Assembly (NCBI GenBank): GCA_029204225.1
Contig: CM055098.1
Location: 54,351,512-54,415,511 of the forward strand
Source: Diphasiastrum complanatum
Taxonomy: Eukaryota; Streptophyta; Lycopodiopsida; Lycopodiales; Lycopodiaceae
Direction: 5' to 3'
DNA: 64,000 bases
Every line of letters begins with the position of its first letter. Within the stretch, counting starts at the first letter, position 1. Of this stretch, positions 54,591 to 64,000 are shown piece after piece. The translations under genes and the position numbers were made by a program. A model generated the notes under the pieces. It was not told the DNA's origin. It saw nothing but the letters and a program-made list of their open reading frames with translations, and did not search any database.

Positions 54591-55400
54591 ATTTTCTTAC
54601 TAGACTTTCATTGGAAGTATTTGGACTTTATGTAGTGTGTCTTTATGCAATGAAATTTCATATCAACATGCATGTGTGTGCATGTCCTTGCATGTGCCTA
54701 ATTTGGACACGCATGTGGTTACACTACACGGCCTTGCCTATGTCTTATTCGAACATGGATGTGTGCGCACGGCTTTGCATGTTCCTAGTAATGACATGCA
54801 TGTGTGTGATGAACTTATATGTGCCTAATTTGGACAATACTATCGCATTCATGATTAGTATTTCATCCAATCACGCGTAGTTGTTGATTAGATCACACTC
54901 ATGAGCTAGACATAGGACAAACAAACCCAATTCGTTGTGTTTGGACTTGTCACACACACATACACACACTCATGCTGCAAGATTATTGATGAGCATCAAT
55001 CCATTGTTAGGCTCCTAGCTATGGCATTCCATACTATCAAAGCCCTCATGAAACATGAAGTAAGCCTAAACATGATGTAGCCTAAACTAACCCCGTTACC
55101 TCTATATAATTAGTGATTCACACCTCCTATGCCATTTTCGAAGTCAAAAACCATAAATCAACTCCCATAATCAATCAAAGCCTATGAACTCCATATATAG
55201 GTGATATCAGCATGTGTTGACTAATTAGAGTCCATAAGAGTCCCTTAACCACTGTCTAAGTTCCCTTGACCTATGGTTAGAGCCTGTTCATCAAGGTTAA
55301 CCAAGGTCATCACGCCGATCCAAATTCACGCATAAGTCGATGGTCAATTAACACTTGAGTTGATTAGAGACATAACATGTGGAGTGCAAGACTGCATAAT
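54591..55400. other. Unassigned sequence
   Basis: Degenerate repeats of GCATGTGTGTGC / TGCCTAATTTGGAC type at 54665-54840; no gene recognised. Confidence 0.45.
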
Positions 55401-55751
55401 TGTTAGGGATCCAACTCCCTTGGGTCCCAAGCCCGACTTGAAATCGAGCGTCGACAAGGCTTGTTGACTGACAAATGACTTGTGGACCTACATGATTGCC
55501 CCTTGTCGTGATCTAGGATGTGTGCTTGGCTTGGAGACCCCTGCCTTGAAGGTATACAAGGGAGGAGGTCTCACTTTACCATTCATTCTATCTACCTAAG
55601 AGAAGGTGGACGGTGAGCTCTTTGTGCACAGCCAGGATGTGAGTTAGCTTGGGGTGGGAGATGGCTGATGGCTCTAGCAATGGTATGGGACGTTGTTAGG
55701 GTAACGGGTTGGAAGTCGGATCTGCTTGTTACGAGTCATAAGCCAGGGCAC

Positions 55752-58700
55752 TGTAGGAAATCAAAGTGCCAAGATCCTTCTAACATTCAATCTCCATATA
55801 CAAGAAGAAGAAAAAGAGGAAGAAGAAGAAGAGGGAGAGGGTTAGGCGCCCTCAAGGAGAGAGAAAGTAGTAGCAATGCTTGAAAGGGAATGAATTACAA
55901 ATGAACAAAGAGTACATATAAATAGGCCTTCCAAGGGCCTAGACTCTTCCAAACTCTATGTTCTAGAACCTTCCAAGACCCACTACTAATCATAGGGCAC
56001 CCCCAAAAGTCAAGATAGGGTCCCTTAACATAATTAGACTTTACTTGGACCCACGAATTACTACTGGACCAAAATTGGGTCCAACTCAACTAAAACTGAC
56101 TTAACATGGTCTAAATAACAAACCTAACCCATGGTTACACAAGTCTCGACCTTTTGGGTCAAAGTAACCTATGGGAAACTATCATTATCATTTATTACTT
56201 CTAACACCCTCCTTACATGATAATGTAAAAAACATAACATGACATGAAGTATGAAAAATTCCAACAAAAATGCAAAGTGTTGCATGCTGCCCAAAACTCC
56301 ATGTAGCCGAAAAAGAAAAGATGTAGCTTGTTGTCCAAGCTTAATGCCGCCAAAAAAAAAACTTCAGCTTGAAGTAGTCGAAGTAGCCGAAATCTCAGCC
56401 CCAATCATGCCCGATGTAGAAGAGATGTAGAATACGAAGTACGGTAGCATCAAGTCGAAGAGTGAAGACAAGCATGCTCCATCCAAAGTAGGTAACCAAA
56501 AAACCAGCCACAAGCCGAAATATGGATTTGCAATCCATCAATGGTTCCCACATGATTCCATAAGCCATCTTACCACAAGAAACATAAAGAAGAGTATGAT
56601 ACTCTTTTACCATCACATCCTCCCGAATCTTACTATCAATGATCTGCTCACCAACACTAGGTAAGACAACACCGTCATCATAAGAAGTAAGCATCAAAAC
56701 ATGAAAATCAGCATAAGGTACTGATTTTGGTGAGGCATGTGTGTTTCCTCCAAGGTAAAAAGATGCTTTGCTATCCCGCAAAGACTCGGACAACCAACAA
56801 GAGGCTGTAGCAGGCTGTCCAACAGCCACAAAATCACCAACACTTTGCTATCTAAAATGTTCCAAATGTGGACCTTGTTGTCCAAAAACCTTCCACAGGC
56901 CGTTCCCAATGCATAATAGGATGCTCACGATGTAACATAGGCTGAAAATGATCAATAAACCATGGCTAAATCTGGTGTTCACCATCTTCAAGAAAAAAAC
57001 CAATAGCTTGCCACTTTGAACACCCAAAAAATCCAGCAACACGCCACTTTGAACCAATGTACTAATTGACATGATTTTTTCCCCTCCTCCATTAGTACAA
57101 AATGGCTTCAAAGAATTCTTGATTTCAGCCTTTTCCAAAACATTATCTTGAGAAGCTTGCTCATAAAGTTCTTCACTAATGCATCCATCATTTGCAACAA
57201 ATGGCTCAAGAGAAGAAGAATGCTTTACCATACCAACATTCTGATGCAAAGTTGTACTTGTAGAAAGACAATGATCAAACTTTGCATGACTTTGCTCTTC
57301 TACCTTCAAAGAGGATGAAGTAGAGAGGAAAAAGCATGATGATGAATCCTTTATTAGGTACATCTTTAAAAGTGTTTCCCAAGCACTTTTAGAGGTCTTG
57401 CAAAATCTCAAATGATATAAGATAGATCTTGTTACCGATAAAATCTTGATTATCACGTCGATGCAAAATCTCAGCTTGCAACTCCATGAAGAATAGTTGG
57501 TGCCATCCAACATATCTTCACCTAAACAAGTACGAATTGCTCCCAAATCTCTTGCCATAAGAACTAGCCAAGAAGATAAACTTTTTCAAACCCTAAATGT
57601 GCCCTAAAAGATACAAAAACCAGCAAGTATCAAATCTGACAAATCAGCACCGGAATGTGTGAAAACCACACATTAGATGGATGTCGGAACTCGCCCTCCT
57701 ACAAGCCTTGTGTGTTGAAAATTTCAGCCTGAAATTGCATTACAAACTCAAAAACCAGCAAGCAAAGAATCAGGTTAGCCTCCAAGAAAGCTTTTTTCGG
57801 AACTCTTCTTTCTTGCCAAAAAGTGTGAACAATACACACACGGATAGGGCTGTTGCAACACCCTACAAATGGTAATATGCTATCCAATTTTCAGCCTCGG
57901 AATGTGATCGGATCATCACAAAAAAAAATTAGTGCCTTCTTCCACACCTGGAAACAAGCAAAAAGAAGCGGATCTTCACTTTCTGAAATCAGCAAGGGTG
58001 CTGATTTTTCAGCCAAATCAGAAGAATAGAAATTGCTTGTAGATGGGCGCCCCCCTACAAAGGAGCAAATCTGAAAAATAGGGCAGCAGCGGACCAACGG
58101 AAGTAGGATAAACCTACACGGATGTGGACGACCTAAAAGAAGCCCCGAAGAAGATAATTAATGGCGCCTTCCTGCAACCTGAAAAATCAGCAAACAACAA
58201 TCTGATTTTTGGGCGCCCAAAATCCTGTTATCTTCTTTGATGTGTGGCGCCCTCCTGCAAAATGGAAAAGAGTCAAAAAAACAGATCTTCACTCCAAAAA
58301 ATCAACAAAGGTGCTGAATTTTTGTGATCCCTAAGTGAAGACGATCTCTTTTGGTAGGGCGCCCTAAATCAAGCATAGAAGATCCATAGCTCTGATACCA
58401 TGTAGGAAATCAAAGTGCCAAGATCCTTCTAACATTCAATCTCCATATACAAGAAGAAGAAAAAGAGGAAGAGGAAGAAGAGGGAGAGGGTTAGGCGCCC
58501 TCAAGGAGAGAGAAAGTAGTAGCAATGCTTGAAAGGGAATGAATTACAAATTAACAAAGAGTACATATAAATAGGCCTTCCAAGGGCCTAGACTCTTCCA
58601 CACTCTATGTTCTAGAACCTTCCAAGACCCACTACTAATTATAGGGCGCCCCCAAAAGTCAAGATAGGGTCCCTTAACATAATCAGAATTTACTTGGACC

Positions 58701-58855
58701 CACGAATTACTACTGGACCAAAATTGGGTCCAACTCAACTAAAACTGACTTAACATGGTCTAAATAATAAACCTAACCCATGGTTACACAAGTCTCGAAC
58801 TTTTGGGTCAAAGTAACCTATGGGAAACTATCATTATCATTTATTACTTCTAACA
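55752..58855 (-). mobile_element. Young non-autonomous Ty1/copia element, minus, TSD GGCAC
   Basis: Two 455-bp LTRs (55752-56206 and 58401-58855), TGTAGGAAATC to TTCTAACA, differ at only about ten positions. TSD GGCAC is at 55747-55751 and 58856-58860. The minus-sense PBS TGGTATCAGAGC abuts the right LTR (58400-58389). The 2.2-kb interior encodes only a Gag-like protein (57558-56848) and no protease, integrase or RT. It must depend on enzymes in trans. Confidence 0.9.
56848..57558 (-). CDS. Gag-like (UBN2-type) protein of the non-autonomous copia element
   Basis: 236 codons from an ATG: MARDLGAIRTCLGEDMLDGT then NYSSWSCKLRFCIDVIIKIL. This copies the LxGxNYxxW start of copia Gag, and KTSKSAWETLLKMYLIKDSS follows the usual AWExLxxxY motif. 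The middle of the capsid region is shortened and no CCHC knuckle is visible; the C-terminal half is Ser-rich and unrecognised. A further frame, 56829-56395, has no known match. Confidence 0.6.
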   Translation of the reverse strand: MARDLGAIRTCLGEDMLDGTNYSSWSCKLRFCIDVIIKILSVTRSILYHLRFCKTSKSAWETLLKMYLIKDSSSCFFLSTSSSLKVEEQSHAKFDHCLSTSTTLHQNVGMVKHSSSLEPFVANDGCISEELYEQASQDNVLEKAEIKNSLKPFCTNGGGEKIMSISTLVQSGVLLDFLGVQSGKLLVFFLKMVNTRFSHGLLIIFSLCYIVSILLCIGNGLWKVFGQQGPHLEHFR

Positions 58856-58962
58856 GGCACGGAGAATGGATCTGGATTGGATCCTACAGCGGGGTGGATC
58901 GTGTGACATTTGGATCCTAGCGGTTTGTGGTAAAGTAGGATGTAACATTTGGTATCAGAGCC

Positions 58963-61020
58963 ACCGTATTCCGATCCAGGTTTGATAGATCCGTTGATGG
59001 CAAACTATAAGTTTTTCATATTATGATCATTGCTTGGTGGATAAAGCTCGAATTAAGTTGTTCATGATTTTTCTCAATATTCAAAGATTTCAGTTTTGTT
59101 TTGGAAAATAAAAAGGCGTACTATCCTCGCGCTGTTTGAGCAGCGGTGGCGCCCTGTTGCGGCAGCGTGGGCGGCAGCGGACAAGGGTGCATCGGGGGGG
59201 TGGCGGTGCGACATCCTGCTGCACAACAGCTCCTTCTTGGTAGCTCGCCTAGATCTTTGTTTTCCTATAGGATGAGCACTACCGAAGAGGATGAAGTTTA
59301 CAAGCAGCTACAAAACTATCTTAAGATGGGCCATGTAAGGCCTAGTAAGTCCCCTTGGGGGGCCCCATTTATTTTAGTTGATAAAAAGAAAGGAGGTACT
59401 CGTCTGTGTGTAGACTTTAAAAAATTAAATAAATTAACGATTAAAAACCATTACCCCTGACCTCGAATGGATGAACTGGTTGATCGATTACATGGTGCAA
59501 AGTACTTCTCCAAAATTGACTTGAGATCAGGATATCATCAAATTTGAATTAAGAGTGAGGATGTGGAAAAGACCGGGTTTAGGACTAGGTATGGTCATTA
59601 TGAATTTCTAGTTGTACCATTTGGCTTGACAAATGCTCCTGCAACTTTCCAGCAGATGATGAACGATCTTCTTTGTCCATATCTGGGAAAGTTCGTCATA
59701 GTTTACTTAGATGATATTCTCATCTATAGTAAAACCTTAGAGGAGCATGAGGAGCATCTCAAGACTGTCTTAAAGTTACTTAGACAGGAAAAAGTCTTTT
59801 CCAAGGAATCCAAATGTGTCTTTTTCCAGAAGAGATTAATTGGAAATTGACCCTAATAAAGACCATCTAGTTCATGAGTGGCTTATACCTCAAACCATTC
59901 GTGAAGTCAAGTCCTTTTTGGGCTTTACAGGGTTTTTTCATAAATTTATCATGGGTTATGGGGTAATTGCATTACCTTTGACAAATGTCCTCAAAGGGGC
60001 AAAAAGAACTAGCCGACACAGTAAATACAGTCTTCCGATTACTTGAACTGAAGAGATGAATTAGAGTTTTGAGAACCTCAAATATTGTGTATCTACAGTG
60101 CCTATTTTACACATAGTGAATCCTAACACTTGAAATGGATGCCAATGACTATCAAAATGGTAGATTGGTTGCTTGTGAAAGCAAAAAGTTGGATCCTACT
60201 CAAAGGTGGTATTCCAAAAGTGATAAGGAACTTTTTGCAGTTATTCATACTTTAAAAATTTGGAGACATTATTCATATGGATCCAAATTTACCATAGTAA
60301 TTGACCATCAAGCATTAAAGTACATTAATGATGCGGTTGACATTAGGGGTCGTAAAACCAGACGTTTAGAAATGCTCCAAGAATTTGATTATGACATTGA
60401 GTACCGGAGGGGTACATCTAATAATGTCGCATATGCCTTAAGCTGGATTGGAGAGGTTAATCATTTAAGGCAAATGTGGACAACGCCAGGTAGATAAAGT
60501 TGAAAGACTTAAGGCAACTAGTTTGTTAATTCCATTGGAAATTCCCGAAAGGAAGTGGGAGAGTATTTCCATGGATTTTGTGGTTGGGCTACCTCTCGGA
60601 CGGGGAAGCAAAATGATGCTATAACCAAAATGGCGCATTCATTCCAACCAAGCAGTCTGTCAAAGCTTTTGAACTTGCTCAGCTTTTCGTGGAAAAGTTG
60701 TTCAGGTTGTTTGGTTTGCCGAACGACATTGTTAGTGATCGGGATTCTATGTTCACTGACAAATTCTGAAAAGCGATCTTGGAGAAATTAGAGACCACCT
60801 TAAGTCTAGGGTTTGTCGATCATCCTGAATCGGATGGTCAAACTAAAAGGACGAACCAATCTATGGAAGATATACTTCGTGCATATGTTTCCAGGAGACA
60901 GTCGGATTGGGAAAGATACCTTTGAATGCTTGAGTTTGCGTATAACAGTGCAAAACCTTTGATGTGTGATCATAAAATATTCAGCTTTTGGAATGTTCTG
61001 GCTTTTCAGAGCAGACAAAA
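58963..61020 (+). mobile_element. Gypsy A2 internal region: RT, RNase H, integrase remnants
   Basis: 59260-59460: [20 protein letters not shown] and [20 protein letters not shown]. 59563-59850: RT with [20 protein letters not shown] and catalytic YLDDILIYS. 59840-60046: thumb REVKSFLGFTGFFHKF. 60135-60470: RNase H DKELFAVIHTLKIWRHYSYG, IDHQALKYI and RRGTSNNVAYALS. 60505-60930: decayed integrase (WESISMDFVVGLPLGRG). At least one stop (59458) and frame changes are present. Gag and protease are absent; 59100-59260 is GC-rich. No 3' LTR. Confidence 0.87.
59563..59850 (+). pseudogene. A2 reverse transcriptase palm
   Basis: 95 open codons with the intact catalytic box [12 protein letters not shown] and the usual [20 protein letters not shown] helix. 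A TGA and frameshift follow at about 59845, where the GLIGN-type turn is garbled. Confidence 0.9.
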
Positions 61021-61815
61021 AAGGCATTTGCCAGAGATTAGAAGAGAGCGTATGACTAAACACGTAAACATAATAATTCCTTAGCTTAACAGGATGTAAT
61101 TTAGATGTTGCTCACAATGTCCACTGTCCCAATGCCTTCGAATGACGTTTGTGAATTCACTCTCAAACTTCAGCATATGAGATCAAGGTGTCGACTTGTG
61201 TGTTGTGTCATCCAACATCAATCGATTGAAATTTTTGGTTACGATAAGAAAAACTTTATTTTTGGAGATATTCTGGCTTTTAAAAGCACGTAATGGAGGC
61301 ATTTTTTCAAGATTGCAAGACAGCGGACGATAAAACGAGTAAAGTGGATACTGGCTTTGCTAAGTTGCTGATTTATCATTATGGTTCCTCCAGAGTGCGC
61401 CACCTGCAGCTTCGAGAGTACGGAAGCAAAATGAAAATATGCAGCATTGGACAGAGTATAACAGACCTGGTGATTGAGACGCCGCAGATAACCTACAGCA
61501 GCTGCTGCCATTGTCAGGCTGTTGCAACAACAAAAAGACGGCAATTTGCTTCAGCAAAAATGCATTGGATGCTGATCTATATAGAACAATCTCCGCTATG
61601 ATGTATCTATCTGTCTATGGTGGTTTAGATAATGTTTGTGGCAGAATGGATTGAGAGCCCAATAACCCACTCCTTCCTGATTGCCCACGTGATAATTTTT
61701 CTTTTATGTTTTAGTGCCACATCAAATATCAGAATTCAGCTCCCTTGGCCATAGAGTAAAACCCTTTTTGCCAAAACCTTCATGCCCATAGCTAATGACT
61801 AAATGACACTTGGCC
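61021..61815. other. Unassigned sequence
   Basis: Short frames on both strands, none recognised. Confidence 0.4.
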
Positions 61816-61821
61816 AATGAC

Positions 61822-62032
61822 TAAGAGCCTGTCCCCTTAGAACGCGTAGTCAAATCTGATATGTTCACTCAAATGTTAAAAACCCCCCATCAATCCCCGG
61901 GGACCCTGTGACTAGAGACTTGTAAGGGCCTGTCCCCATAGAACGCGTAGTCAAATATATGATATGTTCACTCAATGTTAAAAACCCCCCATCAATTCCC
62001 GGAGACCACAGACTAGAGACTTGTAAGGGCCT
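61822..62032. repeat. Tandem duplication of about 105 bp
   Basis: GCCTGTCCCC(a/t)TAGAACGCGTAGTCAAAT followed by GTTAAAAACCCCCCATCAAT recurs twice, each copy ending GACTAGAGACTTGTAAGG. Confidence 0.85.
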
Positions 62033-62034
62033 CT

Positions 62035-62895
62035 TCATATGAGGTTCACCCCAACTTGAGTTTTTGACATCAAGAACAAGTTCTTGAGTGCCCCCTCACC
62101 TTCTGTTGTGTGCTCTTGGGCATCTCGGCATTCTTCCCAACAACATATCCTCTCAGCTCTCTCAACTTCCCTAGGTCGGCCTGTCATCAATGCCTTGCCA
62201 ATGGTGGGCATCATCATCACCTGGTTGCAACAAATCATCACCTAACAATTCATCACCTAACAATCTAAAAAATTCAGAGCATCTACTCACCTTGTTTTTT
62301 TTCTCTCGTATCTACTCATCTTTCATTTCCAAACTGTAATAGGATCACAATCAACATGAGAATGGCATACGAAGAGGAAATTTGACCTAGATTGGAAAGA
62401 AAGAAAAGAGGCCAGTCTCACTACCTACCTCAATCACGAAACGGGTTGTGCATGTGAAGAGGCCCTAAAGATGTGTGAGAAAATCACGATAAGTGTGATT
62501 TGGAACCCCTTAAACACTCAATGGGGACACAATATGAGACAACCCATCCCCATAGGTATAGAAATTTCGGGGTGATTCTTGCTCAATTAGGATAGGCCCT
62601 AAATGACATTTGGTGCTAAATTTTTGTAAGACTTTCATGTGAAGAGCCAATATATATTGTCAAAACTTTGATGTGGACGGCCAATGAGTGATTGTTTAAT
62701 TGCTAGGTTTCATTCAAAAAATTTCCTAAGACGACTCCTTGTGAAAACCTTTTAGAAGATTTTGCAAGATGCCTAGCAAACATAATCTTCATGAAAAAAC
62801 CAAGCTTGGTACCACATTAATGTCAAAGAGCTTGAAGAAGCATCAAAAAGCCTTTCTTCGAACAAAAGTCATGGCATAGATGAGATACTCGCTGA
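62035..62895. other. Unassigned sequence
   Basis: No coding similarity recognised. Confidence 0.4.
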
Positions 62896-63300
62896 CTTTT
62901 TTACATCCTCTTGGAAAAATATGGCACTCAATCTTTTGAAATGCACTAGCAAAAAAATTTGCAAATGTGATTATCCCAGTAAAATGTGTGAAGGCCTTGA
63001 CTCTATTCATAGTGGGGTTAGCTTTATCAAAGGAAGGAGCATAATGGATACTATCCTTGACATGTGGAACTTGGTTAAAGAAACTATGCTTGACTCTATT
63101 CATAGTGGGATCATTTCTCTTTATGAGCTTAGCTTTATCAAAGGTTTATCAAAGAAAGGAGCGTAACGGATACTATCCTTGACATGTGGAACTTGGTTAA
63201 AAAAACTATGCTAGATTTTGAAGATCCTTCAATCCTCTATATGAGTCTAGACAAAACATTTTACAAAATAAATTGGCCTTTCATTTTTAGCTCGTTCTCT
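62896..63300 (+). mobile_element. L1-type LINE RT fragment with internal duplication
   Basis: Plus strand: SFIKGRSIMDTILDMWNLVK then ETMLDFEDPSILYMSLDKTF with YKINW, the finger/palm segment of plant L1 RT. A block of about 90 bp (gactctattcatagtggg ... acatgtggaacttggttaaa) is present twice, at about 62999 and 63091. Confidence 0.7.
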
Positions 63301-64000
63301 TCCTTTGAAGGCTAAATGGGCCTTTAATCTAGATATGTTTATGAACCTTAGTTGTTTTGACATACTGCATTCTAATAGACTGAGTGAATGGATCTAGATT
63401 TAAAATGGATTGAGGAAGGGATTAAATCCATTAGTTTATTTACACCATTCTAGTAGGGGATAGCTTTTGGTGACTTACTTGCTTGTCCATTGAATTCTAT
63501 TTTGCTTTAAAACATATGCAAGTTAGCTTCACTAGGATTAGTTTAGCTAAACTAAAATCAAAGGGTCTCCACTTGGAAGCGCTCTTCTTTTTCATGTCGT
63601 CTGAGTCAAATATACCATGAATGTCATCAAAGTATTTTGTAAAAGAAGTTTTTTCAAGTGCAGATCTATATTTTTGTTTCATTAAGGCGAAGACTTGTTC
63701 ATAAGCACACGATTAATTTGGTTAGAGATTTTACTTGAATCTATCAACTATAAATCAATTTCTAAGCTTATATTGCTTGAACTCATGAGTTATGCATTCA
63801 AGGATTCCCTTCAAAAGTTCCTCAAGATATTCTTGGACGACTTATGTGTATTCTTTTTCTTTGAATGAGCTAAACACTTATGCGAAATTAGAAAAGGTAC
63901 TAACACGATGTCAATTATATAGTTTATCAGTCAACCTTGCGAAGTGCCAAATATTTGTCACATAGCATAGTGCGAGGACATATTATATCAAGACATGACA
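63301..64000. other. Unassigned sequence
   Basis: AT-rich. The last 300 bp could be a decayed gypsy RT on the plus strand (a FLDDLCVF-like stretch near 63830) but this is weak. Confidence 0.35.

Larger units (their letters stand above)
55401..58947 (+). repeat. Family A 5' LTR of gypsy A2, split by a copia element
   Basis: 55401-55751 plus 58861-58947 together match the family A LTR at 23151-23607. It starts TGTTAGGGATCCAACTCCC and ends GGATGTAACA, followed by TTTGGTATCAGAGCC (PBS 58950-58962, initiator tRNA-Met type). Confidence 0.9.

Overview
This window is nuclear DNA of a seed plant. It is AT-rich, with GT-AG introns, Ty3/gypsy and Ty1/copia LTR retrotransposons primed by initiator-tRNA-Met sites, LINEs, a tRNA-derived SINE and hAT-like miniature elements. 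Nothing is organised like a prokaryotic operon. The species cannot be fixed from the sequence. The huge, repeat-filled introns resemble gymnosperms and some early-diverging or basal-eudicot angiosperms.

One host gene is supported. It lies on the minus strand and encodes a peptidase family M24B Xaa-Pro aminopeptidase of the XPNPEP3 / plant ICP55 type. I place nine exons between 53205 and 4911. All have AG/GT borders, all phases are compatible and no stop occurs, so about 380 codons read through. The start (rest of the mitochondrial presequence) lies upstream of 53205. The C-terminal exons with the remaining metal ligands lie off the left edge. The visible gene spans more than 48 kb for 1.14 kb of coding sequence, and intron 4 alone is 32.7 kb.

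Layout, left to right. 1-2.4 kb: decayed family A gypsy (minus). 3.7-4.5 kb: hAT-like element and a 209-bp palindrome. 4.9-13.4 kb: exons 9 to 5, with copia debris, another hAT-like element and an unidentified exon-like fragment. 13.4-46.1 kb (intron 4): LINE remnants (14.2-16.95 kb); a family A gypsy (16.96-23.6 kb) split by a family B element (17.3-22.5 kb, TSD AGTTG); a second family B element (23.65-26.3 kb); family C gypsy C1 (27.6-36.7 kb, TSD CTTGT), which hosts a family B solo LTR carrying a SINE and a nested family C copy C2; a third, more complete family C-like gypsy C3 (37.27-42.3 kb, plus); and two LINE pieces (42.3-45.8 kb). 46.1-53.2 kb: exons 4 to 1 with a TSD-bounded hAT-like element in intron 1. 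54-64 kb: a family B LTR, a family A gypsy whose 5' LTR is split by a young non-autonomous copia element (TSD GGCAC), and LINE debris.

The repeats are nested inside one another, so relative insertion order can be read from target-site duplications. The host gene reads through the whole accumulation with its reading frame preserved.
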